From Desulfobacterales bacterium (GTDB lineage: Bacteria; Desulfobacterota; Desulfobacteria; Desulfobacterales; Desulfosalsimonadaceae), in the NCBI GenBank assembly GCA_007134875.1, contig SLJY01000169.1:1-35768 (forward strand): DNA of 35,768 bases, read 5' to 3'. The translations under genes and the position numbers were made by a program. A model generated the notes under the pieces. The model was not told the DNA's origin. It ran no database searches and was given only the letters and a program-made list of their open reading frames with translations. Below, in pieces: positions 25,260 to 31,424 of this stretch; position 1 is the stretch's first letter; every line of letters starts with the position of its first letter.

Positions 25260-26114
25260 ATGGAACACACGATTGCGGACATCCTGGGACATGACCATCT
25301 TCAGAACCTGACGGATCATTTTTACGCGGCCACGGGCATTTCCACGTCGGTTGTGGATGAAAACGGCAACATCCTTGCAAGTTCGGGGTGGCAGGAAATC
25401 TGCAGTCGTTTTCACCGGATGCATGAGAAAACCGCGAGCAAATGCATGAAAACCGCCGCAGGCATGCAGGATCGTCTGCAAAACGGGGAGTCGCAGATAC
25501 TGTGCAAGTGCCCCAACGGCCTCTACGATGTCGCCGTGCCGGTTTACGTAAACGGACGGCATGCATGCAGCCTGTTTGCGGGCCAGTTTCTCCTGTCCCG
25601 TCCCGACATATCGGATATCGAGCGGTTCAGTGAACGGGCGCGCTTTGCCGGTTTTGACGAGATTGCTTACCTTAACGCCCTGGAGAAAGTACCCACCGTC
25701 GCACCGGCTCACCTGGATGAAATACTTAGCTGTCTCAAGCGCCTGGCGGCAATGCTTTCGAAAATGGGAAACGGCGGGAGCAGGCAAAAGGCCGGAAAGG
25801 CCCTTTTTTCTTTTTTCGAAACGCCCTGCAGGCTGGCCGTCCAGGGCATGTCGGGCCAATCGCAGGGTTATGAGAATCACTCGCCGGGCCCTGCGCACGC
25901 TTTTCGGATGGGCACGGAATGCGCGTCGTTTTCCCTAGGTGCCGTGCAGAATTTCAATAAAATGCTATCCACGATCATCGGGTATTCCGAGAGGCTTTTG
26001 ACGGATGCCGAGCGCGGGGTGTCCCCGGAGAATAACATGGTCCGGATCCACGGCGCATGCTTCCGGCCGCGCGACCTGATTCAAAGTGTTACCGGCGAGC
26101 CCAGGCCCCGGTAA
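25260..26114 (+). CDS. PocR-domain sensor with degenerate, truncated histidine-kinase segment
   Basis: Residues about 5-165 of 284 form a PocR-type ligand-binding domain: FYAATGISTSVVDENGNILASSGWQEICSRFHR, then cysteine motifs (SKCMK, ILCKCPNGLYDVAVPVYVNGRHACSLFAGQFLL) typical of this family, which binds small metabolites, often via a metal. The C-terminal part (about 225-284), AVQNFNKMLSTIIGYSERLL...RPRDLIQSVTG, matches the HisKA pattern AHDFNNLLxxIxGYxEL, but the phospho-accepting His is replaced by Gln230 and the protein stops before any ATP-binding domain. The ATG at 25260 has AAGGCGGGG just upstream. It probably functions as a sensor or decoy dimerisation partner, or is a truncated kinase in decay. 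No kinase remainder is found downstream in any frame. Confidence 0.75.
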   Translation: MEHTIADILGHDHLQNLTDHFYAATGISTSVVDENGNILASSGWQEICSRFHRMHEKTASKCMKTAAGMQDRLQNGESQILCKCPNGLYDVAVPVYVNGRHACSLFAGQFLLSRPDISDIERFSERARFAGFDEIAYLNALEKVPTVAPAHLDEILSCLKRLAAMLSKMGNGGSRQKAGKALFSFFETPCRLAVQGMSGQSQGYENHSPGPAHAFRMGTECASFSLGAVQNFNKMLSTIIGYSERLLTDAERGVSPENNMVRIHGACFRPRDLIQSVTGEPRPR

Positions 26115-26471
26115 TTTTTTCATCGGTGAAGGTTTTTTCCGCCTGTTCCCCCCGAGCAGGGGATCATGAAAGCGACAAAACCGGCGGGGAAATCGGTTTT
26201 TTGGATTATCGTTTTCATGATCCCCCCTTCTTTCTTGCCTTTATCCAAATCGAAACCGAAATCGCAATCGAAATCGGCTTTTCCGGTCCCCGGCACTACG
26301 GCACCCCCTCTTGTCCCATGTTTTTTGCCCATCAGAACATCCTGTATACCTGATTTGCCATCCTTTATCGAAATCGAAATCGCAATCGAAAAGAAAAAAA
26401 CCGCTTTCGATTTCGATACGGCGGATGGGCGGGCGGGTAAATTATCCGATCGCCCTGTCGATAAGAAAAAC
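26115..26471. repeat. Palindrome and GAAATC-repeat cluster in the gap before the FliK-like gene
   Basis: No gene is supported. It contains a nested inverted repeat, GGGGATCATGAAAGCG (26159-26174) with CGTTTTCATGATCCCC (26210-26225), 15 of 16 pairing, plus an inner AAAACCG/CGGTTTT pair. Two tracts of degenerate hexamer GAAATC/GCAATC follow (about 26247-26283 and 26366-26395). TATCGAAATCGAAA (26366-26379) pairs perfectly with TTTCGATTTCGATA (26405-26418). The hexamer tracts make spurious reading frames full of Ser-Ile or Asp-Phe on both strands. Confidence 0.65.
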
Positions 26472-27563
26472 ATGTATGTGAACGCGCAACCGCCGCCGGT
26501 TTTAACCCTGGCCGTCCAGCCGGAAATTTCGATCCGGAGCGGGACGGAAAGTCAGCCTTTGAAGCTGCAGCCCTACCAGATCGTCCGCGCGGTGGTGGCT
26601 GAAGGCGGGCTGGAAAAAGTCGTGCTGGACGTGGAACAGCGAAAGCTCGAAGCCCGGACGAAAGTCCCCCTGCGCACCGGCCAGCATCTCAATCTTCAGG
26701 TGCTCGGCGCAAAGTCTCCCATCCATCTGCGCATCATGGAGGAGGCGGAGCTGCGGCACCTTTTCCGGCTGCTTCATAATCTCGGCGATTCAACCCGGCT
26801 TTTACCGACGATTGCGAAGCTGCATGGCCGCCGGGGGGCGGAGGCAAACGGCGTTCGCCTTCCCGGGGGTGTAAGCGGTTTTCTGGAATCATTCATGTCT
26901 CTTTTGCGAAAAGCACCCGCCCGGCTGGCTGGCGGGGATATTGCGGATTTGCAGAAAATGCTGGGGCTCGATCTCGAGCGGCTGCTGGCTGAAAACAAAA
27001 CGGCTTTGGCCAAAAATACCCTGAAAGGCGCCCTCCTGATGCTGTCGGGTTTTGCCGGGGAAAAGGCCGGAAACCATGGGGCGCGGGCTCAGAGCCTGCT
27101 CGAGCAGCTTCAGCTTTTTGCCCTGTGCCGCTACCGGCTGGGCCAGGAAAACGTCCAGTTTCTTCCGCTGCCCCTTCCGTTCCTGGAGACGGGCTACATC
27201 CTTGCCGAGAAGGACGGCAGGGGGGGGGGTGGGGACGATGACGGGGAAGAAAACGGCGCATGGCGGATGAACATCCACCTGAAGCTCTCCCGGCTGGGCA
27301 ATCTCCATGTCCTGCTGCTTTTCGAGAATGACCGGGACGGGAATGGCCGGGACGGGGATTGCGTGGCGCTTCGCCTGCGCGTTCTGTGTGAAAGCGACGA
27401 AACAGTGCGCATTGTGTCGAAGGCATTGCCGTCGCTTGCCGATCGGCTTTCCACGGTAAAGCTTGCGGGATATTCCGTGGGTGGCGGGGCGAAAGACCCC
27501 GTTGCCAGCCTCCTGAAACGCCTTGCGCCGCAAGGGGATCACTTTCTGGAGGTGGAAGTATGA
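26472..27563 (+). CDS. FliK-like protein (flagellar hook-length control C-terminal domain)
   Basis: The product is 363 residues from the ATG at 26472; the frame stays open further upstream through repeat DNA, so the start is uncertain. The C-terminal third (about 265-345) has the Flg_hook pattern: WRMNIHLKLSRLGNLHVLLLFEND, VALRLRVLCESDETVRIVSKALPSLADRLSTVKLAGYSV. This is the domain of FliK that contacts FlhB to switch export substrate when the hook is complete. The middle is helical and leucine-rich. The partner-like FlhB C-terminal paralogue lies 335 bases downstream, as commonly seen for such paralogue pairs. A run of ten G (27220-27229) within the coding sequence encodes glycines and could slip. 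It lacks the long variable ruler of true FliK, so it is probably a paralogue. Confidence 0.7.
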   Translation: MYVNAQPPPVLTLAVQPEISIRSGTESQPLKLQPYQIVRAVVAEGGLEKVVLDVEQRKLEARTKVPLRTGQHLNLQVLGAKSPIHLRIMEEAELRHLFRLLHNLGDSTRLLPTIAKLHGRRGAEANGVRLPGGVSGFLESFMSLLRKAPARLAGGDIADLQKMLGLDLERLLAENKTALAKNTLKGALLMLSGFAGEKAGNHGARAQSLLEQLQLFALCRYRLGQENVQFLPLPLPFLETGYILAEKDGRGGGGDDDGEENGAWRMNIHLKLSRLGNLHVLLLFENDRDGNGRDGDCVALRLRVLCESDETVRIVSKALPSLADRLSTVKLAGYSVGGGAKDPVASLLKRLAPQGDHFLEVEV

Positions 27564-27576
27564 CGGTTTTCAATTT

Positions 27577-27750
27577 TGACGGCTTCGTAAAGGTCCAATA
27601 TCTGCGTTACGCGCAGCTTCTCAGAATTTGCGGCTTACGCCTTGTAAACATGCACGTACGCCAGGTATTCTGTATTCTTCGAAATCGCGCAAGGCTTGAT
27701 CTTGAACTTTTTACAAAGCCGTCAGATCGTGCGTTTTTACGAATGCATCA
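27577..27750 (+). repeat. Family A palindromic element, copy 9
   Basis: This full 174-bp copy has perfect direct flanks ATTT (27573-27576) and ATTT (27751-27754). Its right side abuts family B copy 2. It lies 14 bases after the FliK-like gene. Confidence 0.93.
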
Positions 27751-27895
27751 ATTTTACCGCATCTACTTTGTCGGCGGATGTCCCGCATAGCCCTCTATAG
27801 CGGGGCATCCGCTTCCACGTATCTGCGGCAAACTTGAAAGTCGTTCAGATTAGGTTTTTAAAACCCGCCTGATCGAGACTTTTACGGGAGCACTA
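27751..27895 (-). repeat. Family B element, copy 2
   Basis: Read on the minus strand it aligns over its whole length with family B copy 1 (9918-10062), sharing ACCTAATCTGAxCGAxTTTCAAGTTTGC (in parts), GATGCGGTAAAAT and the central stem. The stem here, GCGGATGCCCCGC with GCGGGACATCCGC, differs from copy 1 by a compensated T-A to C-G pair. The plus-strand end GGGAGCAC lies nine bases before the ATG of the FlhB-like gene and may provide its ribosome-binding site. Confidence 0.8.
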
Positions 27896-27898
27896 AGC

Positions 27899-28168
27899 AT
27901 GACACAAAAGACGCAAGGCCCCAAACGGGCGGCGGCTTTGATCTACGATCGCCTTGCAAATGATGCGCCGGTGGTGGCCGCGGCCGGAAGCGGCGAGATC
28001 GCCGGCAATATTATCGCCATTGCGGAAGCTGCCGGCATCCCGATCCGGGAAGATCCGGACCTGGTGGAAGTGTTGTCGAAAGTCCCCGTGGGAGAGGAAA
28101 TTCCGGTGGAACTCTACCAGGCGGTGGCCGAGATACTGGCTTTCGTTTACTCCCTCAACAAGGGGTGA
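27899..28168 (+). CDS. FlhB C-terminal-domain paralogue (FlhX-like, EscU/YscU/HrcU cytoplasmic domain)
   Basis: This 89-residue soluble protein corresponds to the cytoplasmic export-gate domain of FlhB without its membrane part. KRAAALIYDRLANDAPVVAAAGSGEIAGNIIAIAEAAGIPIREDPDLVEVLSKVPVGEEIPVELYQAVAEILAFVY matches the region after the NPTH cleavage site (PxVxAxGxGxxAxxIxxxAxxxGIPxxEDxxLxxxL). Such stand-alone paralogues can substitute for the cleaved FlhB C-terminus and usually sit beside a FliK-like gene, as here. The start follows a GGGAG sequence within the end of family B. The stop TGA is the first triplet of family A copy 10. Confidence 0.85.
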   Translation: MTQKTQGPKRAAALIYDRLANDAPVVAAAGSGEIAGNIIAIAEAAGIPIREDPDLVEVLSKVPVGEEIPVELYQAVAEILAFVYSLNKG

Positions 28169-28339
28169 CGGCTTCGTAAAAGTCCAGTATCTTCGTTACG
28201 CGCGATTTCTCAGAATTTGCGGCTTGCGCCTTGTAAACATACACGTACGCCAAGTACCCTGCATTCTTCGAAATCGCGCAAGCCTTGATCTTGAACTTTT
28301 TACAAAGCCGTCAGATCGCTACTTTTTACGAGTGCATCA
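28166..28339 (+). repeat. Family A palindromic element, copy 10
   Basis: This full 174-bp copy starts in the stop codon of the FlhB-like gene (TGACGGCTTCGTAAAAG) and ends GAGTGCATCA. The flanks GGGG/ATCC are not a duplication, so one flank has probably been rearranged. Confidence 0.9.
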
Positions 28340-28340
28340 A

Positions 28341-28354
28341 TCCTTGATCAAGGA
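28341..28354. promoter_or_regulatory. Perfect 14-bp palindrome upstream of cheY
   Basis: TCCTTGATCAAGGA is a perfect inverted repeat about 55 bases before the sigma-54 candidate. It is in the right region for an operator or activator site, although sigma-54 enhancers are usually further upstream. Function is inferred. Confidence 0.35.
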
Positions 28355-28395
28355 ATAATGCGGGATGGCCGGGGATAACAGGCCACGAAGGATTT

Positions 28396-28412
28396 TTGGC
28401 CTTTATTTTGCA
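28396..28412 (+). promoter_or_regulatory. Candidate sigma-54 promoter of the chemotaxis operon
   Basis: TTGGCCTTTATTTTGCA has the invariant GG (28398-28399) and GC (28410-28411) exactly 12 bases apart, with TTGGC at -24 and TTGCA at -12. Transcription would start near 28424, leaving a leader of about 57 bases to cheY. Flagellar and chemotaxis genes are often sigma-54 dependent in this kind of bacterium. A sigma-70 TATAGT box at 28417 overlaps but lacks a good -35. Confidence 0.6.
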
Positions 28413-28480
28413 TAGATATAGTGTGCAATCGGAAAGAGTCAATATGCAGACACTATAAAACAGATAGAGGAGAAGAGGAA

Positions 28481-28855
28481 ATGGGTAAATCCGTTTTGAT
28501 CATCGACGATTCAAGTACCATGCGGAAGATCGTGAACCGTTCGCTGCGCCAGGCCGGACTGGAATTCGATACCGTCCTGGAAGCCGGCGACGGGCTGGAA
28601 GCCCTTGATATCCTTTCCGGGGAAAAACCGGATATCATCCTGTCGGATATCAACATGCCGAATATGGACGGTATCGAGTTTCTGAAAAAAAAGGCGGAAG
28701 ACGCCTCAATCAAGGATATCCCGGTGGTCATGGTCACCACGGAAGGCGGGTCGGAAGATATGGTCGAGCAGTCGAGGTCCCTTGGCGCCTCGGGATGCGT
28801 CAAGAAACCGTTTACCGCGGACCAGGTCAACGACGTGCTCGGGCCGCTGCTCTAA
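28481..28855 (+). CDS. cheY: Chemotaxis response regulator CheY
   Basis: This 124-residue receiver has all chemotaxis CheY features: acidic pair in IIDDSSTMRKIV, phospho-acceptor Asp56 in LSDINMPNMDG, the Thr switch in VVMVTTEGG and Lys in GASGCVKKPFTADQV. In chemotaxis, CheY-P made by CheA binds the flagellar switch. The ATG at 28481 follows GAGGAG at about eight bases; an upstream in-frame ATG at 28421 lacks a site and lies at the predicted transcription start. It is first gene of the che operon and is followed after 21 bases by the cheX-like phosphatase gene. Confidence 0.93.
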   Translation: MGKSVLIIDDSSTMRKIVNRSLRQAGLEFDTVLEAGDGLEALDILSGEKPDIILSDINMPNMDGIEFLKKKAEDASIKDIPVVMVTTEGGSEDMVEQSRSLGASGCVKKPFTADQVNDVLGPLL

Positions 28856-28876
28856 AACCAGATTACAGGAGTTAAG

Positions 28877-29335
28877 ATGGATTTCACGGAAAAAATCATC
28901 GATGCGACCCGCGAGATTTTCGAAACCATGATCATGGTCGATGTGACGCCGGGAGAAGCCCTTTCCGAGCACGTCTCAAAGTTCAAGTTTTCCCTTTCCG
29001 CAATGGTCGGATTTGCGGGGTTCAAGCAGGGCAACCTGGCCATCCATGTCCCGGACAAGGTGGCAATGGGTCTGACCGGCGATTTCCTGGGCGTCGAGGT
29101 GGACGAGATCAACGAGGATGTGCAGGATGCCATGGGCGAGTTGGCCAACATGCTGGCCGGGTCCCTCAAGCCATTTATCGCAAACGACGGGGGCAAGGTG
29201 GAACTCTCCCTTCCGTCGGTGGTTCACGGCGAGGAATACACACTGACGGTGATCAACAAGGCGGACTGGATCATCGTTCCGTTTTCCGTATCTCACGGGG
29301 ACTTTATGGTGGGCCTGGAATTGAAGAAGCAGTAG
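28877..29335 (+). CDS. cheX: CheX-like CheY-P phosphatase
   Basis: This 152-residue protein is of the CheC/CheX/FliY family, which removes phosphate from CheY-P. The active motif ExxN is clear in DVQDAMGELANMLAGSLKPF (Glu and Asn of GELANM). The rest shows the CheX sheet pattern: MIMVDVTPGEALS, LSAMVGFAGFKQGNLAIHVPDKVAMGL and the closing TVINKADWIIVPFSVSHGDFMVGLELKK. An AGGAG Shine-Dalgarno sequence precedes the ATG. It lies between cheY and a larger two-domain relative. Confidence 0.88.
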   Translation: MDFTEKIIDATREIFETMIMVDVTPGEALSEHVSKFKFSLSAMVGFAGFKQGNLAIHVPDKVAMGLTGDFLGVEVDEINEDVQDAMGELANMLAGSLKPFIANDGGKVELSLPSVVHGEEYTLTVINKADWIIVPFSVSHGDFMVGLELKKQ

Positions 29336-29339
29336 CTGA

Positions 29340-29360
29340 GCCGTTTTTCGTATAAACGGC
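29340..29360 (+). other. Small hairpin between the cheX-like gene and the double-CheX gene
   Basis: GCCGTTT (29340-29346) pairs with AAACGGC (29354-29360). No T-run follows, so it is likely an mRNA processing or attenuating hairpin in the operon. Confidence 0.45.
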
Positions 29361-29383
29361 AATCCATGGTACCAGGAAAGACG

Positions 29384-31258
29384 ATGGCGGAAGGCGATAT
29401 GGGCAATCCGGATCCATTCGAAAGCATTTATCCCGATGTGCTGGAAAACAGCGCCTCGGAGGTGGGCGACCTGATCGGTCAGGCCCTTGAGTTGCGGGAT
29501 GAATCCGCCGCGGCCGGGACCGCCCCGGAGGTGTTCTCGCCGCCGAAAAAGCCCTTCGGCCTGGCTGCCTTCAGCGCAAAAAATGCCGAGGCCGATCCGG
29601 TATATCTTCTTTTCGAGATGGATCTGGCCATTGAACTGGCCGGACGTCTGATCATGCTTCCCCAGGACGAGATCAACGCACTCAAGAAACAAAAAGCTCT
29701 GGACGGGGATCTCCTGGATGCATTCGCGGAAATTGCCAACATCGTCAGCGGTGTGCTCAACCAGGTGTTTCACGAGTCCTTTGCGGAAAAAAAGATTCGC
29801 CTGATCAAGGGAAATATCGAAACCTATCCGGCCAAGACGAAAGACATTCCGCTGCCGGGGGGTATGCTGAGCGCTCATTCGGGAAAGCTGGCTCTAAAGG
29901 GCGAAAGCCTCGGGTTTTTTCAGTTGTTTTATCCCCACGGCATGCTGATGCAAGCGGAATCCGTGGAAAAGCAGGATGCCCCGTCCGCTGTTGATACCGA
30001 AACCCAGGGTCATACCCCGTCCGCTGCCGGCGGCGACAGTGTCGATAGCGGCCCGTTGCCCGGTAAGCCGGCGGACGTTTCCGGATCGCCGGTTTCCGAT
30101 GACGCAATAGATGCGCCCGCCCCGGCGGAGACGGCCGGCGAAGCGGCCGGCGCGGACGCCCTTGCTTCGGAAGACCTGCTTGGTGAGGACTTTGTCCGGG
30201 CGTTTCTTATCGAAGGTCTGGAGCCGGTCCGCGAGGAGCTTGAGGCCCTGCTGGGTTATCTCGTGGCGTTCGAGGAGCAAAAGACTTTCTGGCGGAAAAA
30301 AAGCGAATTGCTTGCCCGGACGCGAGGAAAGCAGGTTTTGACCCGGATCAGGGTCAGCGGTGAGAAAGAGGGTTACGGATATATCCTGCTTCCCCTGAAG
30401 GATGCCGTCTATTTCGGCGGGATGCTGCTGATGATGCCGGCCGATTCCATCGCCCAGGTGGTCAAAAACGGGACGTTCGACGGCGAGGTGGCCGATGCGT
30501 TCGGGGAGATCGCCAATATCCTGGTCGGCTGCTACTCCAACCAGTTCAAAAGCGCCTTTCCCCGCAAGCTTGCCCTGAAAAGGGACAGCCTCGAGGCGAT
30601 CGTTTCCGGAAAGATGGACCCCGAAAGCGATCAACCGTTTCCGGAGGATGACTATTACCTGGTCTCAGCGCGTATCCGCATGGGTGACAAACATTACGGG
30701 CCCATTGAACTGTTTTTTCCGGCCGGAGTCGTGGGATTATCGGTGACCTCCAGCTTTGAGCCCGCGCCGGCCCCGGGTGCGGCACCGGCAGCGCAAACGG
30801 CAGCGTACATCGGAGAAGGTCAAAAACCGGGCGCTCAAAAAGCCGAAAGTCAAAATCTTGACCCATCCGCGCAGTCCGGGGGTGTATCCGCAGTCCGCCG
30901 CATCGTCACCATCATTGGCAGGGATGACGCCGAGCTGGAAAAAATTGAAAACAGCATCCGGGAGACCGGCGCTGAAATCAATCGTCTCGATCCGGATGAA
31001 AACCTCAAAGACGCCCTGGCCGAAGACACAACCGGGTGCGTGTTTCTGCTGGTCAGCAAGGTGAACGACCAGGGTCTTGCCCGGGCTATCCAGGTCAAGG
31101 CGGCCATGAGCAAAAAACGTCCATTGATCCTGGCGGGGCCTGAGTGGACGAAAACCATGGTGATCAAAGCCCGGCGATACGGCGCCGACGATATCCTGGT
31201 TACGCCGGCGGATGAGGCGCTGATACGGAAAAAATGCCGGAAATATATGGAATCATGA
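29384..31258 (+). CDS. Tandem CheX/CheC-like domains with C-terminal degenerate receiver
   Basis: This 624-residue protein has two CheC/CheX-type domains, each with its own ExxN signature: DAFAEIANIVSGVLNQVF (Glu116, Asn119) and DAFGEIANILVGCYSNQF (Glu375, Asn378). They are separated by an acidic Ala/Asp/Ser-rich linker (about 195-265) and a short helical EDFVRAFLIEGLEPVREELEALL segment. The last 120 residues (VRRIVTIIGRDDAELEKI...RRYGADDILVTPADEALI) have receiver-like secondary structure but no phospho-acceptor aspartate in the expected place. A double CheY-P phosphatase or phospho-CheY-binding protein is likely. The ATG at 29384 is preferred over 29366 because AGGA lies seven bases before it. 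It sits in the che operon between cheX and cheA, though a decayed family A element separates it from cheA. Confidence 0.78.
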   Translation: MAEGDMGNPDPFESIYPDVLENSASEVGDLIGQALELRDESAAAGTAPEVFSPPKKPFGLAAFSAKNAEADPVYLLFEMDLAIELAGRLIMLPQDEINALKKQKALDGDLLDAFAEIANIVSGVLNQVFHESFAEKKIRLIKGNIETYPAKTKDIPLPGGMLSAHSGKLALKGESLGFFQLFYPHGMLMQAESVEKQDAPSAVDTETQGHTPSAAGGDSVDSGPLPGKPADVSGSPVSDDAIDAPAPAETAGEAAGADALASEDLLGEDFVRAFLIEGLEPVREELEALLGYLVAFEEQKTFWRKKSELLARTRGKQVLTRIRVSGEKEGYGYILLPLKDAVYFGGMLLMMPADSIAQVVKNGTFDGEVADAFGEIANILVGCYSNQFKSAFPRKLALKRDSLEAIVSGKMDPESDQPFPEDDYYLVSARIRMGDKHYGPIELFFPAGVVGLSVTSSFEPAPAPGAAPAAQTAAYIGEGQKPGAQKAESQNLDPSAQSGGVSAVRRIVTIIGRDDAELEKIENSIRETGAEINRLDPDENLKDALAEDTTGCVFLLVSKVNDQGLARAIQVKAAMSKKRPLILAGPEWTKTMVIKARRYGADDILVTPADEALIRKKCRKYMES

Positions 31259-31268
31259 AACCAGCAAA

Positions 31269-31396
31269 TGATGGACTCGAAAAAAGTTCAGCATCAGGGC
31301 TTGTGCAATTGAAGGAGAATGCAGTGTGCTTAACGTACGAGAAATTCTTTAGAATTGCGTCCAGTTGCGGATATTGAACTTTTTACGAGGCCGTTA
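31269..31396 (-). repeat. Family A element, decayed copy 11 (reverse orientation)
   Basis: Read on the minus strand, TAACGGCCTCGTAAAAAG begins the left end and ...TTTTTTCGAGTCCATCA closes the right end. The middle is strongly diverged (128 bp). It fills the gap between the double-CheX gene and cheA and is the only long copy in this orientation. Confidence 0.72.
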
Positions 31397-31424
31397 ATAA
31401 ACCATTACAGGATTGACCACGCAT

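Noticed and set aside
26115-26300. A frameshifted HATPase domain downstream of the PocR protein
   Set aside because: No frame after 26114 contains N, G1 or G2 box residues; the region is palindromic repeat DNA.
26120-26473. Minus-strand frame of 117 codons over the hexamer repeats
   Set aside because: Its Ser-Ile and Asp-Phe runs come from GAAATC repeats; no start signal or homology pattern.
6945-28339. CRISPR array or tRNA interpretation of the repeated sequence
   Set aside because: Copies are kilobases apart with no spacer regularity, and the fold is one long hairpin and not a cloverleaf.
28421-28480. Upstream ATG for cheY giving 20 extra residues
   Set aside because: The extension is at or before the predicted transcription start and lacks a ribosome site, whereas GAGGAG precedes the 28481 ATG.
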